From the NCBI RefSeq assembly GCF_004770615.1, contig NZ_RQER01000011.1:496001-560000 (forward strand): 64,000 nucleotides of DNA. The letters run 5' to 3'. Of this stretch, positions 41,082-50,386 are shown in pieces. Origin of the DNA: Leptospira langatensis. Its GTDB lineage: Bacteria; Spirochaetota; Leptospiria; Leptospirales; Leptospiraceae. Below the pieces are notes generated by a model, which worked only from the letters and a program-made list of their open reading frames with translations, had not been told where the DNA came from and did no database searches. Within the stretch, counting starts at the first letter, position 1. Each line of letters starts with the position of its first letter. A program made the translations under genes and the position numbers.

Positions 41082-42056
41082 TTACTTAATCATACTTCTG
41101 ACTTTCTGGATTATCTTCTCTTCGCTCGGGAGTGAGGATCTTTCCAGATTGGCCGCGTACGGCATGGGCACATCTTCTTGAGTGATCCTTTCTACAGGGG
41201 AATCCAGATAATCGAAAGCGTCTTTTTGGATCAGATAAGCGACCTGAGCACCAAAGCCTGCCACATTCCAACCTTCTTCCACAATGAGCGCTCGGTTCGT
41301 TTTTCTGACCGAAGTGAGAATGGCTTCCTCGTCCAAGGGGCGAATGCTTCTCAGGTCTAAGACTTCGACCGAGATGCCTTCTTTTGCTAATTTCTCCGCA
41401 GCGGGAAGGACATACATGAGAGCGCGAGACCAACTGACGATGGTGAGTTGTGTTCCTTCTCTCTTGATATCTGCCTTTCCCATAGGAATGGAGAATTCTC
41501 CTTCTGGGACTTCTCCTTTGGATCCGTATAATACCTCGCTTTCTATAAAGATGGTAGGATTATTATCTCGGATGGAGGTTTTTAGAAGCCCGTACGCATC
41601 CGCCGGAGTATAAGGGGCAAGTACCTTCAATCCGGGAATATGGGCATACCAGCTCTCGAAGGATTGAGAGTGTTGCGCGGCGAGTCTTCCTCCTGCACCT
41701 CCGGCTCCTCGAAATACGATCGGGATCGGAAATTGTCCGGCGCTCATATAATTCATCTTTGCTGCGGAGTTAATGATCTGATCGATTGCTACGAGAGAGA
41801 AGTTCCAGGTCATAAACTCTATAATGGGTCTAAGTCCCACCATCGCGGCGCCGATCCCGACTCCCGCAAATCCGTTCTCAGAGATAGGAGTGTCTATCAC
41901 TCTCTTTTCTCCGAACTTGGCGAGCATCCCTTGGGAGACCTTGTAGGCTCCTTCATAATGTCCCACTTCTTCTCCCATGAGAAAGATATTCGGATCCTTC
42001 TCCATTTCTTCGGTCATGGCCCGATTGAGGGCTTCTCTATAAGTAAGTACTGCCAT
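41082..42056 (-). CDS. pdhB: Pyruvate dehydrogenase E1 beta subunit
   Basis: The 324 residues match the E1 beta chain: TYREALNRAMTEEMEKD at the start, FLMGEEVGHYEGAYKVSQG, TPISENGFAGVGIGAAMVG and the KTNRALIVEEGWNVAGFGA region of the transketolase C-domain. With PdhA it makes the heterotetramer that decarboxylates pyruvate using thiamine diphosphate. Its start overlaps the pdhA stop by 1 bp. Confidence 0.95.
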   Translation of the reverse strand: MAVLTYREALNRAMTEEMEKDPNIFLMGEEVGHYEGAYKVSQGMLAKFGEKRVIDTPISENGFAGVGIGAAMVGLRPIIEFMTWNFSLVAIDQIINSAAKMNYMSAGQFPIPIVFRGAGGAGGRLAAQHSQSFESWYAHIPGLKVLAPYTPADAYGLLKTSIRDNNPTIFIESEVLYGSKGEVPEGEFSIPMGKADIKREGTQLTIVSWSRALMYVLPAAEKLAKEGISVEVLDLRSIRPLDEEAILTSVRKTNRALIVEEGWNVAGFGAQVAYLIQKDAFDYLDSPVERITQEDVPMPYAANLERSSLPSEEKIIQKVRSMIK

Positions 42057-43036
42057 TACATGTTCTCCGCATAGACATGTTTGTAGAGCCAGCCTAAAGG
42101 AGGTTCTTCGCTTTTTTCAGCAAAGTCCACAGCTTCTTCGATCTGCTTGGCGATGGTTTCGTCTAACTTGGATATTTCCTCTTGTGCCCAACCAGAGCCA
42201 ATGAGATCCTTTTCTGCCTTGATCAGTGGATCTCCTTGTTTATATTTATCTAATTCTTCTTTGGTACGGTATTTAGCAGGGTCGGACATGGAATGTCCTC
42301 TGAAACGGTATGTGGAAATTTCCATAAGAGTAGGGCCTTCTCCTCTTCTTGCTCTCTCCACTGCCACCTTGACGTGATCTCTCACCTTGCGGACTTCGTC
42401 TCCTTCTATATGGTCTCTCGCTATATCGTAGGCCGCAGCTCTGACGGAGACGTCTTTTACCGACAAGGCCCTGTATTCGGGAGTTCCCATTGCATAATGA
42501 TTGTTCTCGCAGATCATTACGAGAGGAAGTTTCCAGATGGCTGCTAAGTTCATTCCTTCGTGAAAAGATCCAATGTTCGCAGCACCTTCCCCGAAGAAAC
42601 AAAGAGTTACCGCTTGGTCTTCTCTATATTTGGAAGCGTATGCGATCCCAGCCGCCAAAGAGATATGGCCTCCTACGATCCCGTGGCCTCCCATGAAGTT
42701 TTTCTTCTTATCGAAGAAGTGCATGGAGCCTCCGTTCCCGGCTACGATCCCAGTCCTTTTACCGAACAATTCCGCCATGAGCGACTTGGGTTCTAAGCCT
42801 CTTGCGAGTGCGTGACCATGATCTCGATAGGTGGAAACTATATAATCTTTTTCTTCTAGAGCGGAGATCGCTCCCACGCCCACCGCTTCTTGACCGATAT
42901 ATAAATGGCAGAAGCCTCCGATTTTTCCCATGCTGTACGCTTTGGCAGAAGCCTCTTCGAAGCGTCGGATAAGAAGCATTTGTCTGTAGAGTTCGAAAAG
43001 GTCTTGGGTTTCTTTCTTTGTTTTTGGTTGGCTCAT
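42056..43036 (-). CDS. pdhA: Pyruvate dehydrogenase E1 alpha subunit
   Basis: The 326 residues carry the thiamine-diphosphate motif GEGAANIGSFHEGMNLAAIWKLP with NN (GDGxxNxGxxHEalN type), the phosphorylation-loop region RYRGHSMSDPAKYR (here YRFRGHSMSDPAKYR), and HVYAENM at the end. It is the first gene of pdhA-pdhB-pdhC-fliG and is divergent from creB across 138 bp. No E3 gene is in the window. Confidence 0.95.
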   Translation of the reverse strand: MSQPKTKKETQDLFELYRQMLLIRRFEEASAKAYSMGKIGGFCHLYIGQEAVGVGAISALEEKDYIVSTYRDHGHALARGLEPKSLMAELFGKRTGIVAGNGGSMHFFDKKKNFMGGHGIVGGHISLAAGIAYASKYREDQAVTLCFFGEGAANIGSFHEGMNLAAIWKLPLVMICENNHYAMGTPEYRALSVKDVSVRAAAYDIARDHIEGDEVRKVRDHVKVAVERARRGEGPTLMEISTYRFRGHSMSDPAKYRTKEELDKYKQGDPLIKAEKDLIGSGWAQEEISKLDETIAKQIEEAVDFAEKSEEPPLGWLYKHVYAENM

Positions 43037-43174
43037 AATGTTAGAAAATGCGAAAACAATCGCAAACTATCTCTTTAGAACGAAGATATGCAATTGGATT
43101 TCACGAATTTTCGAAAAAAATTCTAAATCGTCTCTCAGATCCAAAAATTTCTTTTTTTCTAAGATGTTCCGAGT

Positions 43175-43855
43175 TTGTTTGAGCCTGTGAGGACGATACT
43201 CGTCACGGAAGATGAACCGGGGATCCGGGATACGATTCGAATCGCTTTGGAATCGGAAGGGTTTCGTATGTTAGCCGCTATGACCGGAGCGGAATGTATT
43301 TCCTTACTCGCCGAATCTCCCGACCTGATCGTATTAGACGTAGGACTCCCTGACGGGAGCGGTTTCGAATTCCTAAAAGAGATCCGGAAAAAACATAGGA
43401 CCCCTGTGATCCTTTTGACGGCCAGAGAATCGGAATTGGACCGGGTTCTCGGACTGGAGCTAGGTGCGGATGATTATATGGTAAAGCCCTTCAGTCCTAG
43501 GGAATTGGCAGCCAGGATCCGGGCCGTTCTTCGAAGATACGACGGGACCTTTTCGGAAAAACAAACCGCATTTCGGGTGGATGAGGATCGAAAGATCGTT
43601 TATTATTTTGAAAAATCCTTAAGCCTAACTCCGTACGAATATAAAACTCTTCTTCTGTTCCTAAAATGGCCCGGAAAAATCTTTACTCGAGAGGAAATCA
43701 TGGACATGGTCTGGACGGAGCCGGAGGATAGTTTCGATCGTGCGGTGGATACTGTGATCAAGAACGTCAGATCTAGGCTCAAGGAGATCCGTCCCGATCA
43801 AGATCCGATCGAAACGAAAAGAGGCCAGGGTTACGGTCTAAAGGAAAATATATGA
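43175..43855 (+). CDS. creB: CreB-like OmpR-family response regulator
   Basis: A 226-residue regulator. The receiver domain (1-120) has the acidic pair TEDEP, the phosphoacceptor Asp55 in LIVLDVGLPDG, the Thr/Lys switch residues LLTARES and MVKPFSP. The C-terminal winged helix (SLTPYEYKTLLLFLK then RGQGYGLKEN) binds DNA. It is called CreB because CreC and CreD homologues follow. The start is a TTG at 43175 or a GTG at 43187; no ATG is in frame. Its TGA overlaps the ATG of the kinase frame. Confidence 0.88.
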   Translation: MFEPVRTILVTEDEPGIRDTIRIALESEGFRMLAAMTGAECISLLAESPDLIVLDVGLPDGSGFEFLKEIRKKHRTPVILLTARESELDRVLGLELGADDYMVKPFSPRELAARIRAVLRRYDGTFSEKQTAFRVDEDRKIVYYFEKSLSLTPYEYKTLLLFLKWPGKIFTREEIMDMVWTEPEDSFDRAVDTVIKNVRSRLKEIRPDQDPIETKRGQGYGLKENI

Positions 43856-43952
43856 GTCTCTGGATCCGGATCGTAATCGGTTTTTTTTTGTCTTTTCGAT
43901 CGGTTATTACTATTTCATAGATAAGATCGAAAAATCCATTCGCCCTCGCTAT
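43852..43952 (+). other. Out-of-frame N-terminal segment of the CreC-like kinase (T9 tract)
   Basis: The expected start ATG at 43852 (ATGA overlap with creB) encodes MSLWIRIVIGFF and then meets a run of nine T (43881-43889). In this frame a TAG follows at about 43918. One more T would join it to FVFSIGYYYFIDKIEKSIRP and the downstream kinase, restoring the first transmembrane helix. The segment is a genuine frameshift, a slippery tract or a sequencing error. Confidence 0.7.
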
Positions 43953-45293
43953 ATGGAGACCGTAGAGGAATCCGTTAACGATACCGCAAATCTTTTCTCT
44001 GCCCTCCTCGAAGAAGAAATATCAAAACATCCTAATTTAGGTTTGGGCGAGCTTTCGAATCGGACTCTGGATCCTATTTTTAGGAACGCGAGGGCTAAAG
44101 ACTTAAACTCAAAAATTTTCGAAGTCACTAAGAAGAAGGTGGATCTCCAACTCTATGTTACGAACGAGCATGGGATCGTAGTTTATGATTCCGAATCAAA
44201 TAGAAAGGGATTGGATTATTCTTTAAAAAACGATGTGTATCTGACTTTAAAAGGTAAATATGGTGCGCGGTCTAGTAAATTGGTTTCCACGGACCCAGAA
44301 GGTGCGTTATTCATTGCGGCGCCCATCCGAAAATCAGGGAGGATTGTCGGAGTTCTAACGGTCGTCAAACCGAAGATGAGTGTGATCCCATTCATCGAAT
44401 CTGCTACAAGCAAGTTCCGCAATCTAAGTATCTTTGTCGCTTCGGCAATTGCATTTTTGTTTATAGGACTAGCCTATCTTATCTTTTCTCCGATCCGTAA
44501 ATTATCTGAATATGTTTCCGCTTTGCGATCCAAAAAAAGGGTATCCTTTCCTAAGATCGGAATTCCTGAAATACGAGGCTTGGGCGAGGAGATGGACCAG
44601 CTCGTAAGAGAGATCGCCGGAAAGGAATATGTAGAGAACTATATACAATCTTTGACTCATGAAATCAAGAGTCCTCTTTCTTCCTTAATGGCTTCTGCGG
44701 AGCTTATCTCGGAAGATCCGAATCGGGTCCAGACCCTTCTTTCTAATATCCAGCTCGAAGGAAGAAGGATCCAAATGATCATAGAAAAATTACTAGAGCT
44801 AAGCGCTCTGGAAAATATTTCTCAGATCGAAAAGACTTTAGAACTGGATCTGGCCGAGATCTCCAGAGAATTGATCGAGTCTCTATCCCCTGAATCCATG
44901 CGTAAGAACGTTAAGATCGTTTTAGAAGGAACAAGAGTTACTGTGGAAGGGAATCGTCTTTTCCTGGATATGGCGATCCGTAATTTAGTGCAGAACTCCT
45001 TTGATTTTTCGAAAGCCGGATCAAATATCTTTATCCGTACCGGATACAAAGAGGGGGCTCCTTTTTTAGAGGTGGAAGATTTTGGTCCGGGAATTCCAGA
45101 ATATGCGCTCGAAAGGATCTACGAAAGATTTTATTCCTTACCTCGTCCGGATACCGGTAGGAAAAGTTCCGGGCTAGGGCTTGCCTTTGTGAGAGAGATC
45201 GCAAAACTTCACGATTCTTTAGTAGAGATTCAGAACAAAGGAGAGAAGGGAGTGATCGCACGGATTTTTTTCCCGAAACGTTCCCAAACTTAG
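43953..45293 (+). CDS. creC: CreC-like sensor histidine kinase (intact part of the frame)
   Basis: The in-frame part has a periplasmic sensor region (to about residue 155), a transmembrane helix (about 158-178), a HAMP-like linker, the H-box YIQSLTHEIKSPLSSL with His236, the N-box NLVQNSFDFS, and the G-boxes EDFGPGIP and SSGLGLAFV. The first transmembrane helix is out of frame upstream (43852-43952). The first available start is the ATG at 43953, which would give a kinase with a single membrane segment and wrong topology. It is followed by creD. Confidence 0.85.
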   Translation: METVEESVNDTANLFSALLEEEISKHPNLGLGELSNRTLDPIFRNARAKDLNSKIFEVTKKKVDLQLYVTNEHGIVVYDSESNRKGLDYSLKNDVYLTLKGKYGARSSKLVSTDPEGALFIAAPIRKSGRIVGVLTVVKPKMSVIPFIESATSKFRNLSIFVASAIAFLFIGLAYLIFSPIRKLSEYVSALRSKKRVSFPKIGIPEIRGLGEEMDQLVREIAGKEYVENYIQSLTHEIKSPLSSLMASAELISEDPNRVQTLLSNIQLEGRRIQMIIEKLLELSALENISQIEKTLELDLAEISRELIESLSPESMRKNVKIVLEGTRVTVEGNRLFLDMAIRNLVQNSFDFSKAGSNIFIRTGYKEGAPFLEVEDFGPGIPEYALERIYERFYSLPRPDTGRKSSGLGLAFVREIAKLHDSLVEIQNKGEKGVIARIFFPKRSQT

Positions 45294-45296
45294 GAT

Positions 45297-45335
45297 CCTC
45301 ATCAATTCCTCATATTTCGCTCATCCTATCCTCAC
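45297..45335 (+). promoter_or_regulatory. Four phased direct repeats in front of creD (probable CreB operator)
   Basis: CCTCAT (45297), CCTCAT (45308), GCTCAT (45319) and CCTCAC (45330) recur at exactly 11 bp, one helical turn. Each contains CTCAY, so the array reads CTCAY-N6-CTCAY, the spacing of the enterobacterial cre tag (TTCAC-N6-TTCAC). A -10-like CATACT lies at 45346-45351, placing the third repeat over the -35 region. Confidence 0.65.
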
Positions 45336-45371
45336 CAAGAGCCTGCATACTTTAGAGGATAGGAGTTGATC

Positions 45372-46694
45372 ATGTTTAAAATCCAATCTTCCGTGAATCT
45401 TAGGATCCTTATCTTAGGGCTCATGTTGCTCGGTTTCCTTATCCCACTGGGTATGGTAGGTGGTTTAGTATCGGAAAGGCAGGAGAGGGCCCGTTCCTCT
45501 GTCCAAGAAATAGGTTCCAAGTGGGGGATGCCCCAAACTGTCGCAGGGCCTTTTTTGGTAGTTCCTTATACGTTCTATTCTGAAAAGAATCAGGACGGTA
45601 TATCCACAGAAATTGAAGGTGAGATCTATTTTTTACCGGATGAATTGGATATGGAAACGGATCTAAAGACCGAAAAGAGAAAACGCGGGATCTATGAAGC
45701 GATCCTGTATAGCGGCGATCTAAAGATAAAAGGGAATTTTAAAACTCCTTCTCGTACCGATTTCCCGAACGGTACAAAGTCGATCCAATGGGAAAATGCA
45801 AGGCTGATCGTCTCCATCAGCGATCCGAAGGGAATTGGAAACGATCTGGAACTCGTGGTGGCCGGTAAGGAAAAAACTTTCCAACCGGGTTCTTCTTCTC
45901 CTTTTATTCATTCGGGTCTTTATGCGAAGCATGATCTTTCTCGTTCGAATCATCCTCTTTCGTTCCAGATCAAAATTCCGGTGAAAGGTTCCGAATCCAT
46001 GTATTTGGTCCCTCTTGGAAAAAGGAGTTTGATCCATATGTCTTCGGATTGGAAGGATCCTTCTTTCGAAGGAGCCATATTGCCCAAGTCCCGAAATATT
46101 ACCGAGTCCGGTTTTCAGGCAGAATGGGAGTCCTCTTATTTCGGAAGAAATTATCCGCAAACGATCACCTATATGGATTCGAATACCATGGAACTAATAC
46201 TATACTCCGGGTATGGAGTGAGGTTGATCGTTCCGGTGGATCATTATTTGAAATTGGATCGTTCTTTGAAATATGCGATCTTATTCTTAGCAACTAGTTT
46301 CACCCTGTTCTTCCTGCTCGAAATATTCGGCGGAAAAATATTACATCCTTTGCAATATCTGATGATCGGATCCGCGATGGTGATCTTTTATATTCTCACC
46401 TTATCGCTTTCGGAACAATTAGGTTTTGGTCCGGCATATATAGTAGCGTCTATCGCAGTATCCGGGCTCGTTTCCTATTACGCAGGGGCAGTGCTTCAAA
46501 GTGTCAAGAGAGGGATTCTCGCCGGAGCATACTATATCGGATTGTATTCTTTCCTATATGTTGTCTTGGATTCGGAAGATAATTCTCTCTTGCTCGGATC
46601 GGTTGCTATCTTCGTCTTACTTGCGGTTCTGATGCATTTGACCCGAAAGATAGATTGGTATTCCTTCGGATCCAAAGAAAAACAAGTAGTTTAA
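45372..46694 (+). CDS. creD: CreD-family inner membrane protein
   Basis: The 440 residues start with one membrane helix (ILILGLMLLGFLIPLGMVGGL), then the conserved ERQERARSSVQEIGSKWG and a large periplasmic domain, and end with about five transmembrane helices. This is CreD (inner membrane protein of the CreBC regulon). Its role is envelope stress tolerance in other bacteria, with the mechanism open. The ATG at 45372 has AGGAG 6 nt upstream and is chosen over the TTG at 45366. Confidence 0.92.
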   Translation: MFKIQSSVNLRILILGLMLLGFLIPLGMVGGLVSERQERARSSVQEIGSKWGMPQTVAGPFLVVPYTFYSEKNQDGISTEIEGEIYFLPDELDMETDLKTEKRKRGIYEAILYSGDLKIKGNFKTPSRTDFPNGTKSIQWENARLIVSISDPKGIGNDLELVVAGKEKTFQPGSSSPFIHSGLYAKHDLSRSNHPLSFQIKIPVKGSESMYLVPLGKRSLIHMSSDWKDPSFEGAILPKSRNITESGFQAEWESSYFGRNYPQTITYMDSNTMELILYSGYGVRLIVPVDHYLKLDRSLKYAILFLATSFTLFFLLEIFGGKILHPLQYLMIGSAMVIFYILTLSLSEQLGFGPAYIVASIAVSGLVSYYAGAVLQSVKRGILAGAYYIGLYSFLYVVLDSEDNSLLLGSVAIFVLLAVLMHLTRKIDWYSFGSKEKQVV

Positions 46695-46713
46695 CCTATT
46701 TCGACTAAACCTA

Positions 46714-46735
46714 GAAGGGAGGGATCCCTCCCTTC
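46714..46735 (+). terminator. Palindromic terminator-like hairpin after creD
   Basis: A perfect 22-bp palindrome, GAAGGGAGGGA followed by its exact complement, with an AT-rich tail (ATATATT). It is 19 bp past the creD stop. A foldback with a 4-nt loop is expected. Confidence 0.6.
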
Positions 46736-46758
46736 ATATATTATAAATAACGTATATT

Positions 46759-47454
46759 ATGAAAGCTAGTTTTAAGATCCCTTTTTTCTCCCAACTATTT
46801 ACTCTGGCAATTTCCTGCGTATTGAGTCTGGTCTTGATCCATATCCGGATCCTCATCTCGCAAAAGGTGAGTTATTATTTCCTAATCTGGAACCTGATCT
46901 TAGCCATGATCCCTGTTGGAGTCGCATATTTTGCCTATATTTATTATGAATGGAGAAATAGAAGAATAGATCCTTTGTTCTTTCTGTTACTCACGATTTG
47001 GCTTCTTTTTTTCCCGAATGCTCCTTATATCGTTACCGATTTCGTGCATTTGAAGCCAAGGCATTCTATCCCGATCTGGTTCGATATATTCCTGATCTTC
47101 TCTTTTTCCTGGAACGGTTTCTTTTCAGGACTTATTTCCTTGAGGATGATGCATCTGATCTTGAACGATAAGATGAACGTATTTACAGGATGGATCTTTA
47201 TACTTCTCGTTGCGCCGGTAGCGGCTTTCGGGATCTATATAGGTAGATTTTATAGATGGAATTCCTGGGATATCATAGAGAATCCCGGGCCGTTATTTTA
47301 TGATTCTTTAAAATTGATCCAGTCAGTTTTGGGAAATAAGGAACTTGCGAGTATTCTTGGGCTCACTTCTTTGGGGATATTCTTGGCGTATGCTTTGATT
47401 TTGTCGGTGGGCGGAATGCAAATGCAGACCAGATCGGGCAAGGGAAGGGGATAG
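46759..47454 (+). CDS. DUF1361 family membrane protein
   Basis: A 231-residue protein with about seven helices. The segment LLFFPNAPYIVTDFVHL near 75-92 is the DUF1361 signature. Members are polytopic membrane proteins with no established role. It follows creD and its hairpin by 23 bp on the same strand and may or may not share the transcript. Confidence 0.85.
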   Translation: MKASFKIPFFSQLFTLAISCVLSLVLIHIRILISQKVSYYFLIWNLILAMIPVGVAYFAYIYYEWRNRRIDPLFFLLLTIWLLFFPNAPYIVTDFVHLKPRHSIPIWFDIFLIFSFSWNGFFSGLISLRMMHLILNDKMNVFTGWIFILLVAPVAAFGIYIGRFYRWNSWDIIENPGPLFYDSLKLIQSVLGNKELASILGLTSLGIFLAYALILSVGGMQMQTRSGKGRG

Positions 47455-47821
47455 GAGGTTTTTCCTCATTCCCCAAAAAAATGCTTATGGAAATTTGCGA
47501 ATCGTTCGAACCTTTAGATGAGCCCAAAATGGGCTGAAAAATTTTCTAAAAAATTCTCCTAAATCATTTTGGCCCTGCTGCCAAAAATACCTAAAAACAA
47601 GCTTAAAACGGAGAAAATAGGCGATTTTATCCTGAAATCGTGAAAATTAATCCCGGACATTCTCCCCACCGAAGATATATTTGAAGGAATCTCAGAATTC
47701 TAGGTTTTTCCCGGATTTCAGACCTTCATTTTAAATATATAAAAAAAGACCAAAACCAAACCAGCGCAAGATCCCGGCACGGATGCCGGGCTCATGATCT
47801 TAAGTTTCAAGGAGGAAACAA
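47455..47821. other. Non-coding region before the first flagellin gene
   Basis: AT-rich and without an open frame. It has an AGCCCA/TGGGCT hairpin (47521-47535) after the DUF1361 gene and the strong leader hairpin at 47768-47801. No convincing sigma-28 promoter (TAAA and GCCGATAA) could be read. Confidence 0.6.
47768..47801 (+). promoter_or_regulatory. Leader hairpin of the first flagellin, GGA in its loop
   Basis: CCCGGCA (47773-47779) and TGCCGGG (47784-47790) close a CGGA loop, extended by an outer AAGATC/GATCTT stem. The SD AAGGAGG is at 47809-47815 and the ATG at 47822. A hairpin loop GGA followed by an SD GGA is the arrangement that CsrA recognises in flagellin leaders of other bacteria. 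Confidence 0.5.
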
Positions 47822-48667
47822 ATGATCATTAACCATAACTTAGCCGCGATTAACTCCCACCGCGTTCTGAAGTTCCAGAACAACGAAGTGGCAAAAAACA
47901 TGGAAGCTCTCTCTTCCGGTATGCGTATTAACCGTGCCGGCGACGACGCTTCCGGTCTTGCTGTTTCCGAGAAGATGAGAACTCAGGTGAAAGGACTTCG
48001 CCAAGCGGAGAGAAACACTGAGGACGGCATGTCCCTGATCCAAACTACGGAAGGATATCTGCAGGAAACTAACGATATCATCCAAAGGATCCGTGTACTT
48101 GCTATCCAATCTTCCAACGGTATCTACGGTGCAGAAGACCGTCAGATGATCCAAGTGGAAGTCTCTCAGCTCGTAGATGAGATCGATCGCATTTCCTCCC
48201 AAGCAGAGTTCAACAAGATGGCATTGCTCCAAGGCGATTTCGCTCGCGGATCAAGAACCGCTTCTATGTGGTTCCACATCGGACCGAACCAGCACCAGAG
48301 GGAACGCGTTTATATCGCAACTATGACCGCTAAGGCATTGAACCTGATCAAAGCTGACGGATCTCTGTTGACCCTGTCCACTGCAGAGTGGGCTAACGAA
48401 GCAATCGGACTTTTGGACGATGCTTTAATGAAGATCAACAAACAAAGAGCAAACCTCGGAGCTTACTTCAACCGTTTAGAGCATGCTTCTAAAGGCCTGA
48501 TGGTAGCTTACGAGAACATCCAAGCTTCAGAGTCGAGAATCAGGGACGCGGATATGGCAGAGGAAACAGTATCGTTCACTAAGAACCAAATCTTAGTACA
48601 ATCCGGTACTGCTATGTTGGCGCAAGCTAACGTAAGACCTCAGTCTGTCCTCCAGTTACTTAGGTAA
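47822..48667 (+). CDS. flaB: Flagellar filament core protein FlaB (first copy)
   Basis: A 281-residue core flagellin for the periplasmic flagella. The conserved N-terminal D0/D1 ([34 protein letters not shown]) and C-terminal helix ([22 protein letters not shown]) are present, and the variable D2/D3 domain is short as in spirochaetes, with a surface [18 protein letters not shown]. Spirochaete FlaB is exported by the flagellar type III system without a signal peptide. A similar gene follows 496 bp on. Confidence 0.97.
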   Translation: MIINHNLAAINSHRVLKFQNNEVAKNMEALSSGMRINRAGDDASGLAVSEKMRTQVKGLRQAERNTEDGMSLIQTTEGYLQETNDIIQRIRVLAIQSSNGIYGAEDRQMIQVEVSQLVDEIDRISSQAEFNKMALLQGDFARGSRTASMWFHIGPNQHQRERVYIATMTAKALNLIKADGSLLTLSTAEWANEAIGLLDDALMKINKQRANLGAYFNRLEHASKGLMVAYENIQASESRIRDADMAEETVSFTKNQILVQSGTAMLAQANVRPQSVLQLLR

Positions 48668-48678
48668 TTAGGACTTTC

Positions 48679-48710
48679 CGGCAGCGGGGGCAGTAATGCT
48701 CCCGCGCTGG
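48679..48710 (+). terminator. Terminator after the first flagellin
   Basis: A GC-rich imperfect stem (CGGCAGCGGGGGC with GCTCCCGCGCTGG) around AGTAAT begins about 12 bp after the stop and is followed by a short T-rich tail (AACTTTTCT). Confidence 0.65.
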
Positions 48711-49073
48711 GAACTTTTCTGAGTAACGGATACGGATAACTGAGAATCGACTTTGTCGGAGTGTAACGCAGATCTTGAATATTCTAAGTATTTAAAGTTT
48801 TTGTAAGAACTCTTTTCTAAACCTTCATCGCCGATCGTCATCGGTTTTCCGGCAACCGTCTCTTGAAGAGGTACGGGGAAAACGTTGGGATGGTCGCGCC
48901 TTCACAAGAAATCCCAATCTTTTTCCGGTTCCTTTTCTTAAGGTTAATCCTTTTGAGATCGAATCCGAGTCCGTAAGGGCTCGTAGCAAGTTGATTTTTC
49001 CTTGGAGAGATCCGGGGAATGTTCGCGTTGATAAAACATCCAAACTCTTGAGGGAGAAATGGCCTGTCGGGTG

Positions 49074-49139
49074 GTCCGACCGGGTCCATCCCGGAGCACC
49101 GGACAGACCATTGTCCGCGGAGGATAGGGAGATCCTCCG
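49074..49139 (+). promoter_or_regulatory. Two stem-loops in the leader of the second flagellin
   Basis: The first has GTCCG/CGGAC (49074-49078 and 49100-49104) around CCGGG/CCCGG (49080-49084 and 49090-49094). The second is a perfect 8-bp stem, CGGAGGAT/ATCCTCCG (49118-49125 and 49132-49139), with loop AGGGAG. They precede the SD hairpin at 49148-49162. Confidence 0.55.
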
Positions 49140-49147
49140 GAAAATCT

Positions 49148-49162
49148 CTACAAGGAGTGTAG
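49148..49162 (+). promoter_or_regulatory. SD-bearing hairpin of the second flagellin, CsrA-like
   Basis: CTACA (49148-49152) and TGTAG (49158-49162) close a loop AGGAG, and the ATG is at 49164. The transcript UACAAGGAGUGU is close to the CsrA consensus RUACARGGAUGU, with the SD itself in the loop. Confidence 0.5.
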
Positions 49163-49163
49163 G

Positions 49164-50012
<849 letters not shown>

Positions 50013-50031
50013 GTCTTTGGGAAGATAAAAT

Positions 50032-50068
50032 GCCACCGGGAGAGGGATTGCTCTCGGTGGCTTTTTTT
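50032..50068 (+). terminator. Strong Rho-independent terminator after the second flagellin
   Basis: GCCACC-GGGAGAG pairs with CTCTC-GGTGGC, with a short loop, followed directly by seven T. Confidence 0.93.
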
Positions 50069-50346
50069 ATGATTAGTCTCTGATCCAATCCGTTATCCGA
50101 ATGATTCTTGATCGAGATCTCTAAATAAGTTAGAAATTTATAATATCTTTCCTCTCTGGAACGCCTCGGCTGATTTTATAGTCGTCCAATCCATTTTTTT
50201 CTAAACCGCTCACTAGTAAAATTTTGCTTATTTATCGCGGAGCAGGTCTTACTTTTTCTCGTTCGATTTTTCCATTTTCGTGCCAAAATCCCTGGTTTTC
50301 TTTCGAATCTTCCCCTCCTTTTTTTAGAAGAATTTGTAAAATCCAT

Positions 50347-50386
50347 ATATTTAAGTATTGACTTAATTAAGTTATAGCTTAAATAT
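50347..50386 (+). promoter_or_regulatory. Nested palindromic operator and promoter of the ArsR gene
   Basis: ATATTTAAG (50347-50355) and CTTAAATAT (50378-50386) flank a perfect 12-bp palindrome ACTTAATTAAGT (50361-50372). A -35 TTGACT (50358-50363) lies within, and a -10-like TAAATA (50380-50385) overlaps the right arm, so regulator binding would block the promoter. Autorepression is likely. Confidence 0.55.

Larger units (their letters stand above)
48668..49163. other. Non-coding region between the two flagellin genes
   Basis: Contains the terminator of the first gene (48679-48710) and the heavily folded leader of the second (from 49074). Frames that appear open here on the minus strand overlap both structures and lack codon bias, so no gene is claimed. 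The promoter of the second gene probably lies in 48720-49070. Confidence 0.6.
50013..50386. other. Spacer between flaB and the ArsR gene
   Basis: Holds the flaB terminator, about 270 bp of AT-rich sequence with no believable gene, and the ArsR operator/promoter at its end. Confidence 0.6.

Noticed and set aside
43091..43135. Possible CreB site upstream of creB (TTTCAC followed by TTCGAA and TTCTAA at 11 bp).
   Set aside because: Only the first element matches the CTCAY/TTCAC pattern; the region is AT-rich and matches by chance are likely.
47640..47690. Possible sigma-28 promoter for the first flagellin (CCGAAGATA).
   Set aside because: The match to GCCGATAA is poor and no TAAA lies at the right distance.
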